From contig NZ_CP054691.1 in NCBI RefSeq assembly GCF_013348785.1, positions 3,472,001 through 3,536,000 of the forward strand: a stretch of DNA of 64,000 nucleotides. Direction: 5' to 3'. Position numbers and translations under genes: made by a program. The stretch comes from Gordonia sp. X0973 (lineage in GTDB: Bacteria > Actinomycetota > Actinomycetes > Mycobacteriales > Mycobacteriaceae). Shown one piece after another: positions 8,771-18,497 of the stretch. The notes under the pieces are model-generated. The model saw nothing but the letters and a program-made list of their open reading frames with translations. It did not search any database and had not been told where the DNA came from. The first letter of the stretch is position 1. Each line of letters starts with the position of its first letter.

Positions 8771-9969
8771 CCTCGCAGCGGGCCCTCATCGTCGGGGCCG
8801 GCCATGCCGGGGCCCAACTCGCGGCCAGTCTGCGCCAGGAAGGGTGGACCGGTGAGATCGTCCTCATCGGCGAGGAGTCGGCGCTGCCCTATCAACGCCC
8901 GCCGCTGTCGAAGGGTTACCTGGCGGGGAAGAGCACGCTCGACGAACTCGCGATCCGCAGCGCCAAATTCTACACCGAGCAGGGGATCCAACTCCTGAAT
9001 GCGAAGGTGGAGGCGATCGACCGCTCGGCTGGTCATCTCGTGTTGAGCACCGGCGACGCGCTGCCCTACGACAAGCTCGCGCTGTGCACTGGGGCCCGCC
9101 CTCGACGGCTTTCCATCCCGGGGGCCGACCTGGTCGGCGTCTACTACCTACGCACCGCTGCGGACGTCGAGATGATCCGAGAGGCCACCAGCCCCGGGTG
9201 TCGGGCTGTGATCATCGGCGGCGGCTACATCGGACTGGAGACGGCCGCCTCATTGCGTGCGCTCGGTCTGGAGGTCACTGTACTCGAGGCGACCGAGCGC
9301 GTCCTCGAACGGGTCACCGCCCCCGCTGTATCGGCGTTCTTCGACCGGATCCACCGGGAGGAGGGCGTGAACATCCGGACGGGCGCGCTGGTCGAAGCTC
9401 TATCAGGTGACGGCAGGGTCCGCGAGGTGTTCCTGTCCAGTGGCGAATCAATTCCCACCGACCTCGTCATTGTCGGTATCGGCGTTGAGCCGAACACCGA
9501 GCTCGCCGCCGCCGCGGGTCTGGTCGTCGACAACGGCGTCGTGATCGACGACCAGACCCGGACCAGCGACCCCGACATCGTGGCGGCTGGGGACTGCGCC
9601 AGCCATGACATGGCCCGTTACGGCCGTCGCATACGCCTGGAGTCCGTGCCGAGTGCGGGTGAGCAGGCCAAGGTGGCGGCCGCGACCGTCTGCGGCAAGT
9701 CCAAGATGATCGCGGCGCTTCCATGGTTCTGGTCGGATCAATACGATCTCAAGCTCCAGATCGCCGGTCTCAACACCGGGTACGACGAAGTCGTCCTCAG
9801 CGGCGACCCGACCCGGGACCGCGACTTCACCTGCTTCTACCTGCGTGCGGGCGAGCTCATCGCCGCCGACTGCATCAACCGGCCCCGTCACTTCATGTTC
9901 AGCAAGCGGGTCATCACGCAGCGACTCCCCATTGGCCGGACCGAACTGGTGCTCGCAGGCTCTGTCTGA
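8767..9969 (+). CDS. NAD(P)H-dependent ferredoxin reductase (FAD) of the CYP153 system
   Basis: A 400-residue pyridine nucleotide-disulfide-type reductase, rubredoxin/putidaredoxin reductase class. The FAD dinucleotide motif GAGHAG lies at residues 10-15, the NAD(P)H motif GGGYIG at 151-156, and a second FAD motif DIVAAGDCASH near residue 275. The start at 8767 overlaps the CYP153 stop by four bases, so translation is coupled. It completes the electron chain reductase, ferredoxin, P450. A much earlier in-frame start exists but would run through the P450 gene and is rejected. Confidence 0.94.
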   Translation: MTSQRALIVGAGHAGAQLAASLRQEGWTGEIVLIGEESALPYQRPPLSKGYLAGKSTLDELAIRSAKFYTEQGIQLLNAKVEAIDRSAGHLVLSTGDALPYDKLALCTGARPRRLSIPGADLVGVYYLRTAADVEMIREATSPGCRAVIIGGGYIGLETAASLRALGLEVTVLEATERVLERVTAPAVSAFFDRIHREEGVNIRTGALVEALSGDGRVREVFLSSGESIPTDLVIVGIGVEPNTELAAAAGLVVDNGVVIDDQTRTSDPDIVAAGDCASHDMARYGRRIRLESVPSAGEQAKVAAATVCGKSKMIAALPWFWSDQYDLKLQIAGLNTGYDEVVLSGDPTRDRDFTCFYLRAGELIAADCINRPRHFMFSKRVITQRLPIGRTELVLAGSV

Positions 9970-10040
9970 GGTGATCGGTCCCTTGGCGGCGATGGTACGA
10001 CAACAGCGAGTACGGGCCCACATTTCGGAAAGGAACGTCA

Positions 10041-11501
10041 GTGACGAACATCATCCAGCTCCCGCTGGCGAAGGGTCGTGAGCGGCTCTCGTCGGTATTC
10101 CTGGCACCATTGCCGAGTCGGGCCGACGCGACCCTGCTAGGGGTCAGCGACCAGTGGCCTGTTCGTGAGCTCGCCCCGCCCCCGGCGGGGTCGGGGCTCG
10201 AGCCCGTCCGAGGGACCGCGGGCATGCCTCTGCTCGGTCACACCCTGGACTACATCAGGTTCGGCTCCAACTTCACCCGGGCCAGGTACCAACGCTTCGG
10301 ACCGGTCTGGTGGATGGGCGCCTTCGGCACGAGAATCGTGATGGTGGCGGGCGCGGATGCCACACAGGAGGCGCTGACGACCAAGGCGAAGTCGTTCTCC
10401 CAGGACGGGTGGACCTATCTCATCGATGCTTTCTTTCACCGGGGCCTGATGCTGATGAGCTTCGACGAGCACAGGATGCATCGGCGGATCATGCAGGAGG
10501 CGTTCACCCGCGACCGGCTCGCCGGCTACGTCGACCAGCTCGGCCCGACGCTGGAGACCAGCATCCGCAGGTGGACAGCGGGCCGGTCCACGCGCATCTA
10601 CCCACTGTTGAAGGCCCTGACTCTCGACGTCGCAACGGAGGTCTTCATGGCAGGTCGGGGAGGGAGCGAGGACACTGACGCCATCAACGACGCCTTCGTG
10701 GCCACCGTGCGCGCAGCCAGCTCGATCATCCGTTTCCCGCTGCCGGGGACTCGGTGGCGCGCCGGAGTCCATGGGCGCACGCTCCTGGAGGACTACTTCA
10801 CCCGGCATCTGCCGACGGCTCGAAGTGCCCAGGGAGACGACCTCTTTGCGGGGCTGTGCCATGCGCGCACGGCCGACGGTGAGGCGTTCACTGATGAGGA
10901 CGTCGTCAACCACATGATCTTCTTGATGATGGCGGCCCACGATACCTCGACCATCACCACCACCGCTGCCGCCTACTTCCTCGCCAAGCACCCAGCCTGG
11001 CAGGAACGGGCTCGGGCCGAGTCCGACCGACTCGGTGAACGCCGCCCCGACATCGACGACCTGGACTCGATGGCGACTCTCGACCTGGTGATCAAGGAGA
11101 CGCTGCGCCTCGTGGCGCCCGTGCCGATCGTGATGCGCAAGACGATCGAGAACGTGGAGATTGCCGGACGCCACATCCCGGCGGACACCCTGGTGGCCGT
11201 GGCTCCTGCGGTGAACCACTTCGACGAGTCGTGCTGGACCGAGCCCGACACCTTCGACCCCGACCGTTTCAGCGAGCCGCGCCATGAGGACCAGAATCAC
11301 CGTTTCGGGTGGATCCCCTTCGGCGGAGGAGTGCACAAGTGCATTGGTCTGCACTTCGGCACCCTCGAGGTCAAGGCGATCCTGCACCACATGCTGCGCA
11401 CTTACACCTGGTCGGTCCCCGACCAGTATGAAGTGAGATGGGACAACACCTCGCTCCCCATTCCTGTCGACGGGTTGCCGATCACCCTGGAGCGCAGATG
11501 A
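10041..11501 (+). CDS. Second cytochrome P450 (CYP51/CYP136-like clan)
   Basis: A 486-residue P450 from a GTG start preceded by GGAAAGGA. The I-helix AAHDTSTITT, the ExxR pair E353/R356 in KETLRLVAP, a DPDRFSEPR block and the haem loop FGGGVHKCIG with Cys434 are all present, so it should be catalytically competent. It is not a CYP153: overall style (FGPVWWMGAFG, MLMSFDEHRMHRRIMQ) recalls CYP51/CYP136 relatives. It overlaps the following gene by four bases. The substrate is unknown; a second oxidation of a hydroxylated or branched chain is possible. It has no dedicated redox partners and may share the upstream ones. Confidence 0.88.
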   Translation: MTNIIQLPLAKGRERLSSVFLAPLPSRADATLLGVSDQWPVRELAPPPAGSGLEPVRGTAGMPLLGHTLDYIRFGSNFTRARYQRFGPVWWMGAFGTRIVMVAGADATQEALTTKAKSFSQDGWTYLIDAFFHRGLMLMSFDEHRMHRRIMQEAFTRDRLAGYVDQLGPTLETSIRRWTAGRSTRIYPLLKALTLDVATEVFMAGRGGSEDTDAINDAFVATVRAASSIIRFPLPGTRWRAGVHGRTLLEDYFTRHLPTARSAQGDDLFAGLCHARTADGEAFTDEDVVNHMIFLMMAAHDTSTITTTAAAYFLAKHPAWQERARAESDRLGERRPDIDDLDSMATLDLVIKETLRLVAPVPIVMRKTIENVEIAGRHIPADTLVAVAPAVNHFDESCWTEPDTFDPDRFSEPRHEDQNHRFGWIPFGGGVHKCIGLHFGTLEVKAILHHMLRTYTWSVPDQYEVRWDNTSLPIPVDGLPITLERR

Positions 11502-12223
11502 ATCCGGCACCGGTGGCGTTCTTGGGGGCGACCGACTTCCTCGACATCGAGCACGAGTCCGTCCGGGCATTCACCGCCGCCGCGGTTGGGGATGCGAGCA
11601 CCGACCGGGACAAGGCCAATCGCCTCTTCACCGCCGTCCGTGACCAGATCTGGTACGACCCCTACACGGTGTCGGACAATCCCGCCCACTATCGAGCCAG
11701 CTTCGTCCTCGAGTCCGGGCGCGCCTATTGCGTCCCGAAGGCGGTGCTCTTGACCGCGGTGTGCCGAGCGGCAGGGATTCCGGCGCTGCTGGGTTTCGCT
11801 GACGTCCGCAATCACCTGCAGACCGAAGCGCTGCGAGCGCTCATGGGCGGCACAGACCTGTTCGTCTATCACGGCTACAGCCGTCTCTACATCGACGGCC
11901 GGTGGTTGAAGGCGACGCCTGCGTTCAACACCGAGTTGTGTGCGCGTTTCGGTGTGCCGCCGGTGGATTTCGACGGTGATCGCGACGCACTCCTGCACGC
12001 CTTCACCGCCGACGGAGCCCAGCATATGGAGTACGTCCGCGAGCGCGGCATCTTCGACGATCTGCCTTTGAACGCGATCCTGACCGAGCTTCGGCATACC
12101 TATGGACCGTTGATGTTCAAGCGCGCTGACGTGATCGCTGACGCTTTCACCGACACACCCACCAGCCGCACCCAGCCCGACGGGATCTCCGGTGGGTTCC
12201 ACTCACCCCTGGAGGACCGATGA
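11498..12223 (+). CDS. Transglutaminase-like (papain-fold) protein
   Basis: A 241-residue protein with a transglutaminase-core pattern: Cys78 in GRAYCVPKA, His125 in VYHGYSRLY, and the strand WLKATPAFN where classic transglutaminases have WxxLDPT, so the third catalytic residue is not the usual Asp. No signal peptide or membrane segment is visible, so it is probably cytosolic. It overlaps both neighbours by four bases and belongs to the same translated unit as the P450 and ALDH. A thiol-dependent acyl transfer or hydrolysis would fit the fold; no function in alkane metabolism is established. Confidence 0.78.
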   Translation: MNPAPVAFLGATDFLDIEHESVRAFTAAAVGDASTDRDKANRLFTAVRDQIWYDPYTVSDNPAHYRASFVLESGRAYCVPKAVLLTAVCRAAGIPALLGFADVRNHLQTEALRALMGGTDLFVYHGYSRLYIDGRWLKATPAFNTELCARFGVPPVDFDGDRDALLHAFTADGAQHMEYVRERGIFDDLPLNAILTELRHTYGPLMFKRADVIADAFTDTPTSRTQPDGISGGFHSPLEDR

Positions 12224-13749
12224 GCACGGCGACCGCAGCGGACGCCTTGGACGTGTGCAACCCAGCCGATGGCCGGCTGATCGCAACCGTCCCTGTGGAT
12301 GATCGCGAGACCGTGAACGGTGTCGCGGCTGACCTCCGCTGCGCCCAGGTCGGGTGGGTCGAGGCTGGCCCGCGGCAACGCGCCAGATGGTTGCATCGCT
12401 GGCGGGACTGGATCCTGGCTCACACCGACGAGCTCACCGATCTGCTGCAAGCCGAAACGGGCAAGGTGCGCCCAGATGCCCTCGTGGAGACGACCGCGTC
12501 GTGCGAATTCATCACCTACTACGCTGACAACGCCGAGAGGTTTCTCGCTGGCGAGCAGGTCAGGTCCTCGAGTCTGTTGAGTCTGCCGAAGCGGCTGTCC
12601 AAGACCTACCACCCATATCCGGTTGTCGGGCTCATCACGCCCTGGAACTTCCCGATCACCCTCTTCCTCATGGATGCAGCGCCCGCGTTGGCTGCCGGAT
12701 GCGCGGTCCTGGCGAAGTCCTCGGAGGAGACGCCACTGACGTGTGCGCGGGTCGTCGAGGGCTGGCACGAGATCGGCGCCCCTCCGGTCTTGGCCCATGT
12801 TGTGGGTGCCGGCGAAGCGGGTGCGTCGGTGGTGGACGCCGCTGACTTCGTGCAGTTCACCGGCTCGACAGCCACCGGGCGTGCGGTCGCGATCCGCTGC
12901 GCCGAGCACCTGAAGCCGGTGAGCCTGGAGCTGGGCGGTAAGGATCCGGCGATAGTGCTGGAGGACGCCGACCTTGCTCGTGCGGTGGAGGGGATCGCGT
13001 GGGGCGGTCTGTTCAACGCAGGGCAGGTCTGCATCTCCGTCGAGCGGGTATACGTGGTAGCTGAGATCTACGACGAGTTCGTGGCCCGGCTGACGCAGAG
13101 GGTGCGCTCCCTGGCCCAGGGTGCGGCGACAGGTGACGACGTGGGTGCGATGGTCACTGCGAGGCAGGTCGAGATCGCCGATCGCCACGTCAGCCAGGCG
13201 GTGGCGGCGGGTGCGCGGGTCCTGGCCGGCGGAACCCGGAGTGCGGTCGGGAACTACTACGCTCCGACCGTCCTGGTCGGTGTCGACCACACGATGGCTT
13301 GCATGACCGAGGAGACCTTCGGCCCCACGATCCCGGTGATGCTGGTCGCGGATGAAGACGAGGCCATCCGTCTGGCCAACGACTCGGCGTACGGCCTGTC
13401 TGCGACGGTGTGGACCCGCGACCACGCTCGGGCACAGCGCATTGCGAAACGCCTGGACGCGGGTGCGGTCAACATCAACGACGTCTTCAGCAACCTCTTC
13501 GCCACCACACTGCCGCACAGTGGATGGAAGGCATCGGGTATCGGTGCGCGGCTCGGCGGTGCCTACGGGCTGCACAAGTACTGCCGGGTCCAGGCGGTGA
13601 CCGAGCCGCGGATTCCTGTCCCGGCACGAGAACTCACGTGGTACCCGTACACCTCCCGGCGTGCGGCCATCGCCGAAAGAGTATTGCGCGCGGCAGCCGG
13701 CCGCGGCCTGTGGCAACGCCTCGGCCTGAACAAGGAGAACAGCAAGTGA
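12220..13749 (+). CDS. Aldehyde dehydrogenase (NAD(P)+)
   Basis: A 509-residue ALDH-superfamily enzyme that would oxidise the fatty aldehyde formed after alkane hydroxylation. Catalytic Cys271 lies in NAGQVCISVERV and the general base Glu237 in SLELGGKDP. The Rossmann block PWNFPITLFL is present, as is the C-terminal TFGPTIPVML motif. The gene overlaps the transglutaminase-like gene and the SDR gene by four bases each. The succinic-semialdehyde-like branch is also possible from sequence style, so the substrate rests on context. Confidence 0.9.
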   Translation: MSTATAADALDVCNPADGRLIATVPVDDRETVNGVAADLRCAQVGWVEAGPRQRARWLHRWRDWILAHTDELTDLLQAETGKVRPDALVETTASCEFITYYADNAERFLAGEQVRSSSLLSLPKRLSKTYHPYPVVGLITPWNFPITLFLMDAAPALAAGCAVLAKSSEETPLTCARVVEGWHEIGAPPVLAHVVGAGEAGASVVDAADFVQFTGSTATGRAVAIRCAEHLKPVSLELGGKDPAIVLEDADLARAVEGIAWGGLFNAGQVCISVERVYVVAEIYDEFVARLTQRVRSLAQGAATGDDVGAMVTARQVEIADRHVSQAVAAGARVLAGGTRSAVGNYYAPTVLVGVDHTMACMTEETFGPTIPVMLVADEDEAIRLANDSAYGLSATVWTRDHARAQRIAKRLDAGAVNINDVFSNLFATTLPHSGWKASGIGARLGGAYGLHKYCRVQAVTEPRIPVPARELTWYPYTSRRAAIAERVLRAAAGRGLWQRLGLNKENSK

Positions 13750-14582
13750 CGACGCACATCCCCCACACTGCCGCCAAGACTGTGGCGATCACCGGCGGAG
13801 CCCGCGGCATCGGCTACCAGACCGCGAAGGAGCTGATCCGACGAGGCCACCGCGTCGCCATCGGCGACGTCGACGAGGCACGTGCCAAAGAGGCCGCCGT
13901 CGAGCTCGGGGTGAAGGTCGTCACCCGCCTCGATGTCACCGATCCCGACTCGTTCCGCGAATTTCTCGACCTGGTCGAGGGGGGCCTCGGCCCCCTCGAC
14001 GTGCTGATCAACAACGCGGGCATCATGCCCACCGGGCACGCCCACGAGGAAGCCGACGCGGTGACCCGGCGGCAGGTCGAGATCAACGTCCTGGGAGTCA
14101 TCTTCGGGACCAAACTCGCCCTCCAACGGATGCTGCCGCGGCGTGCCGGGCACATCATCAACACCGCATCACTGGCCGGTGAGCTCGCCGTACCCGGTCT
14201 GGCGACCTATTGCGGCACCAAGTTCGCGGTCATCGGGTTCACTGAGGCAGCACGACAGGAATACCGCAAGTCCGGGGTCCAGCTGTCCACGGTCCGGCCT
14301 ACGTTCACCAACACCGAGCTCGTCGCTGGGACGGCTGGGGCCAAGGGACTGCGCAACGCCGAGCCCGAGGAGATCGCTCGAGCGACAGCCGATCTGATCG
14401 AGAATCCGCGTTCTTTCGTGCGTGTCACCCGCCTCGCCGGCGGCATGGTCGCCGCGATGAAGTTCGTCCCCGGTCGGTTGGCTACCTGGCTCGGATCGGC
14501 CCTGGGCACGGACTCGGTGTTCCTCGACGACGTCGACATGAGGATACGCCAGGCCTACCTGGACAGAATCCGGAGCAACTGA
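13746..14582 (+). CDS. Short-chain dehydrogenase/reductase
   Basis: A 278-residue classical SDR. The cofactor motif GGARGIG lies at residues 17-23, followed by IGDVDEAR with an acidic residue that favours NAD+. NNAG is near residue 90, and the catalytic Tyr155/Lys159 sit in YCGTK with Ser near 142. A GTG start overlaps the ALDH stop (GTGA). In this operon it may act as the alcohol dehydrogenase linking terminal alcohol to aldehyde; that step has no other candidate here. The C-terminal extension carries a hydrophobic patch (FVPGRLATWLGSALG). Confidence 0.88.
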   Translation: MTTHIPHTAAKTVAITGGARGIGYQTAKELIRRGHRVAIGDVDEARAKEAAVELGVKVVTRLDVTDPDSFREFLDLVEGGLGPLDVLINNAGIMPTGHAHEEADAVTRRQVEINVLGVIFGTKLALQRMLPRRAGHIINTASLAGELAVPGLATYCGTKFAVIGFTEAARQEYRKSGVQLSTVRPTFTNTELVAGTAGAKGLRNAEPEEIARATADLIENPRSFVRVTRLAGGMVAAMKFVPGRLATWLGSALGTDSVFLDDVDMRIRQAYLDRIRSN

Positions 14583-14631
14583 TCCAGTCTTCGAACCCCG
14601 TCGTGCGCCGATCCACCGAAGAGGAACTCCT

Positions 14632-15699
14632 ATGCCCCGCAGAACCCTGATCAAGGACTACCCGCATCGGATGGCGGGGCATTGCGGCTCTGGCGCGATG
14701 CGCGATCTTCTGCACTGGCATGGTCTGGGGTGGGATGGACCGCCCGACGAAGGTCTGGTGTTCGCGCTCGGTGGCGCGGTGGGGCTATCCTACCTCCGGT
14801 CGAGCGACCTCGTCCCACCGCTGTACCTGGTGGGACGAGGTGCCGACTTCGAAGTCGATCTACCCCGCCGACTCGGCGGACAGGTCCACGTTCTCACGAC
14901 CGACGATCCTCGCGAGGGATGGTCATGGGTTCTCGACGAGATCGAAGCAGGCAGACCCAGTCTGGTGTGGGGCGACATCGGTGAGTTGCCGTACCTGCGG
15001 GTCCAGTTGCGGATGAGTCGCCACGATATCGTCGTGATCGGTCACGACGAGGCCGAGGGGATCGCTTTTGTCGTGGACAATGACCGCGCCGAGGTGCAGG
15101 AGGTCCCGCTCGATGCGCTGGCTCGGGCGCGGTCCTCGAAGTCTTTCCCGGAACCGACGCGCCACTGCACCTACCGCATCATCTGGCCGGACGCGCTGCC
15201 AGACGTGGCGGAAGTAGCGGCAGAGGCATTTCGCCAGTCCGCGGCCAGTATGCGCCGCCCGTCGCAGCCCGGGATCGTCGATCTCACGACAGCGGCGGCC
15301 GGGGCCGAGGGCCTAGCTGCGGTCGTACAGCTGGCGGCCGACGTTCGGACCTGGGCCGATCTTCCGATAGACGACCTCGAGATCCTCCTGTTCAGCCTGA
15401 GCGCTTTTATCGAGAAGGCAGGTACCGGCGGCGGGCTGTTCCGCCGATTGCTCGCCGATGGCTGCGCGGATGTCGCACGCCTGACCGGCGACTTCGCCAC
15501 CGCTCAACTCGCCGTCTCCGCCAGCCGTTGTGCGCAGGCATGGACCGAGACTGCACGTGCCGGTATCCGGCGCGACGTTGATGTGCGAGCGCGCGCGGCC
15601 GGGATGTCTTTGGCGGCTAGCCGGCTGCCAGAGCTGGAGTTGGACCTGGTCGAGTCCCTGGAGTCTGCTTCAAGCTCGCTTATGGCTGCAGATCGCTGA
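14632..15699 (+). CDS. BtrH N-terminal domain / DUF4872-type protein
   Basis: A 355-residue protein whose N-terminus HCGSGAMRDLLHWHG (His17, Cys18) and middle stretch IGHDEAEGIAFVVDNDR match the BtrH_N/DUF4872 architecture as I know it. BtrH of butirosin synthesis transfers an acyl group from a carrier protein to an aminoglycoside (established). No carrier protein gene is seen here, so an acyl-transfer role is only suggested. It follows the SDR gene by 49 bp behind an AGGAA site and precedes an acyl-CoA ligase. The C-terminal half is Ala-rich and helical. Confidence 0.7.
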   Translation: MPRRTLIKDYPHRMAGHCGSGAMRDLLHWHGLGWDGPPDEGLVFALGGAVGLSYLRSSDLVPPLYLVGRGADFEVDLPRRLGGQVHVLTTDDPREGWSWVLDEIEAGRPSLVWGDIGELPYLRVQLRMSRHDIVVIGHDEAEGIAFVVDNDRAEVQEVPLDALARARSSKSFPEPTRHCTYRIIWPDALPDVAEVAAEAFRQSAASMRRPSQPGIVDLTTAAAGAEGLAAVVQLAADVRTWADLPIDDLEILLFSLSAFIEKAGTGGGLFRRLLADGCADVARLTGDFATAQLAVSASRCAQAWTETARAGIRRDVDVRARAAGMSLAASRLPELELDLVESLESASSSLMAADR

Positions 15700-15773
15700 C
15701 AGCCCCACTTTTCCCCGGACGCTCGGTCTCCGGATCGCTGTGTTCGAAGGCAACTCTCTCAACAAGGAATGCT

Positions 15774-17405
15774 ATGCAGAGCACGATGATGAACGTCCCG
15801 TTGACAACTGCGGCGATTCTGCGCCACGGCTCGAGTGTGCATGGCTCGGCAACCGTGCGGACCTTGCAGCCCGACGGGAGCGTGAAGGTCGCCTCGTTCG
15901 CCGAGATCGGACGGCGGTCCGCCCAGTTGGCCAACGCGTTGCGCGGTTGCGGGATCACAGGCGATGAGCGCGTCGCAACCTTTATGTGGAACAACCAGGA
16001 ACATGTGGAAGCCTACTGTGCGGTGCCCTCGATGGGCGCGGTACTGCACACTCTCAATCTACGCCTCGCCTCAGATCAACTCGTCTACATAGGCAACCAC
16101 GCCGAGGACCGGGTCGTGATTCTCGACGGAAGCCTGGTCCCGCTGCTGGCCCCCGTGCTGCCGCACATCACCAGTGTGCACACCGTCGTCGTGACCGGGG
16201 GGGTGGACCTCACCCCGCTGCACCGTGACGGGCTCACAGTCGTGGGTTACGAGGAGTTCATCTCCGCTCAGCCCGAGACGTTCGACTGGCCTGACCTCGA
16301 TGAGCAGTCAGCAGCCGCCATGTGTTACACCTCCGGTACCACCGGGACCCCCAAAGGCGTCGCCTACAGCCACCGGTCGACCTACCTGCATTCGATGGCG
16401 GCCTGCGCCGCCGACGGACTGCGAGTCGGCTGCGATGACCGGATCCTCGCTATTGTGCCGATGTTCCATGCCAACGCCTGGGGACTGGTCTATGCCGCCC
16501 TCATGGCAGGTGCCGACCTTCTCATGCCTGACCGGTTCCTGCAGGCCGAGCCGCTGGTACGGCTCATCGATGCCCAGAAGCCAACCGTCGCAGGCGCGGT
16601 CCCGACGATCTGGAACGACGTGCTGAACTTCGTGGAGGCCAACCCCAGCTACGACATCTCCTCTCTCGGCCTGGTTGCCTGCGGTGGCTCCGCCGTGCCC
16701 GTTCACCTGATGGAGATCTTCGAGGAGAAGTACGGCGTACAGGTTGTCCAGGCGTGGGGAATGACCGAGACCTCGCCGCTGGCCACCGTCGCGCGTCCGC
16801 CGGCATCGCTCGACACGCAGGAGCGGTGGCGCCTGCGAGCCACTCAAGGCCGTCCGGTTCCAGGTGTGGAATTGAGGATCGTCGGCGACGCGGGCAATGA
16901 GCTCCCGCACGACGGCGAAGCCGTCGGCGAGCTGCAGGTGCGCGGACCTTGGATCACCGGCTCGTACATCGGCGAAGAGGATGACGGGGAGAAGTTTCAG
17001 GACGGTTGGTTGCGCACCGGCGACGTCGGTCGGATCGATGAACGCAGTTTCGTCACGCTGACCGACCGCACAAAGGACGTGATCAAGTCTGGCGGGGAGT
17101 GGATCTCCTCGGTCGAGCTCGAACTGCTGCTCGCCGGACACCCCGATGTGCTCGAGGCATCTGTGATCGGGGTGCCGGACGAGAAGTGGCAGGAACGTCC
17201 CCTCGCGGTGATCGTCGTACGTGACGGGCGCGAGCCCACACCTGCCCATCTGCGTGACTTCCTCGTTGGCAAGGTCGCCAAATGGTGGCTGCCCGAGCGT
17301 TGGTGCTTCGTCTCCGAGGTGCCCAAGACCTCGGTCGGCAAGTTCGACAAGAAGCGCCTGCGCTCCCTGCATGCCGAAGGAGAGCTTGCCGTCGTCGAAA
17401 TCTAG
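15774..17405 (+). CDS. AlkK-like medium/long-chain acyl-CoA ligase
   Basis: A 543-residue AMP-forming acyl-CoA synthetase. The P-loop YTSGTTGTPKGVAYSHRS is near residue 183, GMTETSPLATV near 328, the adenylate Asp in WLRTGDVG near 412, and the hinge/C-terminal Lys in SVGKFDKKRL near the end. Sequence style (CYTSGTTGTPKGVAYSHRST, PMFHANAWG, KDVIKSGGEWIS) closely recalls AlkK of the Pseudomonas alk system. It would activate the fatty acid for beta-oxidation and is the last gene of the cluster, 74 bp after the BtrH-like gene. Confidence 0.92.
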   Translation: MQSTMMNVPLTTAAILRHGSSVHGSATVRTLQPDGSVKVASFAEIGRRSAQLANALRGCGITGDERVATFMWNNQEHVEAYCAVPSMGAVLHTLNLRLASDQLVYIGNHAEDRVVILDGSLVPLLAPVLPHITSVHTVVVTGGVDLTPLHRDGLTVVGYEEFISAQPETFDWPDLDEQSAAAMCYTSGTTGTPKGVAYSHRSTYLHSMAACAADGLRVGCDDRILAIVPMFHANAWGLVYAALMAGADLLMPDRFLQAEPLVRLIDAQKPTVAGAVPTIWNDVLNFVEANPSYDISSLGLVACGGSAVPVHLMEIFEEKYGVQVVQAWGMTETSPLATVARPPASLDTQERWRLRATQGRPVPGVELRIVGDAGNELPHDGEAVGELQVRGPWITGSYIGEEDDGEKFQDGWLRTGDVGRIDERSFVTLTDRTKDVIKSGGEWISSVELELLLAGHPDVLEASVIGVPDEKWQERPLAVIVVRDGREPTPAHLRDFLVGKVAKWWLPERWCFVSEVPKTSVGKFDKKRLRSLHAEGELAVVEI

Positions 17406-17529
17406 GAATCCTCTCTAGATCATCGAGCACGGGTCCCTGCTCACATCGTGGGGTTAGGATCCGCGGCGGACAGTCCGACTTCGAGTACCTTGCCCGGCCT
17501 TAGTGGTCACGCCTCTCTTCAGTCACGCC

Positions 17530-18497
17530 GCGAACGCAGACCGGGTGGTGCGACATACCCCACGCTGAGTCAGCCGAGAACCTCGCAGGCCAAACCTCGA
17601 CTGCCGCGCGATCGCGGCCACTTGGCGGCCCTGGATACTTCCTGCTGGTACCTGCGAAAATTCCCACCTGCAGTGCTGGCGGCGGTCCGGTTCGACCATC
17701 GCAAGGTGTGGGCGATGTGCCGTTGCGACGGGCACCCGGTGTCGCAGGCGACCGTGCTGCGGTGCCTGCGAGACGAGGGTCTGCTGCCGCCAGCCGCAAG
17801 GCTGCGTTCGCCGCCGAGCCCACCGGCCCGAATCAGGTGTAGCGTTTGGACTTCAGTGAGTTCGAGACCACCGCTGGCGGGACGTGGCGTATCGCGGATT
17901 GCCGGGACTACTGGAGCAAATACGAGCATCCCTGGCATGTGTCGCCGACGGCGAACCAGCACGAACGCGATCACCGCGATCGAGCGCGCTTTGGCCGACT
18001 ACGAGCAGTCGTACGACCACCCGCTGGCCGAAACGTGCCCACGCGAGCCCGGCCGTGGTCTCGAGCCCGCGGCGACGATCGTGACCTACAACGGCGGCCC
18101 GTTCCGGTCGTTCCGCTTCGAGGCGTTCGTCACCGCACACCCCGAACTGCGCCACGTCGGTACCCGAGTCAGGTCGCCGGGCCAGAACGGCTCGCGCGAA
18201 CGCGGTTTCGGGTCGCTGAAGTACGAGCGACTGTTCCTCGAGGAGATCGATGACGTCTTGGCCGTGGTGAAGCACGCTGACGCCTACCGGGTCGAGCACA
18301 ACACCGTCCGGCCGCACGAAGCCATCGCTTGGAACCGGCCGATCCAGATCCACCCTGGCCTGGTCGGCCCTCGGATCCCCAACTTTCCCCGAGACCGAAA
18401 ACCTGCCAACTACTTGACACGGGACACGACGACGCAGCAGCGGCCTCGTCCAGGAGTGTTCGATCAACGGCTCTGGTATCCCTCACACCCGAATTGA
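17530..18497 (+). pseudogene. Degenerate IS3/IS481-type integrase-core transposase
   Basis: Recognisable transposase blocks are spread over different frames: HPVSQATVLRCLRDEGLLPP, then LDFSEFETTAGGTWRIAD, then SPGQNGSRERGFGSLKYERL and VRPHEAIAWNRP. A TAG stop lies near 17848 where the family has Trp, and at least two frame changes (near 17800 and 17960) break the gene. A long open frame through the region mixes real and nonsense sequence. It is an old, non-functional insertion remnant between the alkane operon and the exporter pair. Confidence 0.8.

Noticed and set aside
12100..13716. 538-aa minus-strand open frame opposite the ALDH gene
   Set aside because: High-GC antisense shadow; ALDH motifs on the plus strand are complete.
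17448..18497. 349-aa intact transposase
   Set aside because: The open frame joins unrelated frames; real transposase blocks lie in other frames with a TAG stop and shifts.
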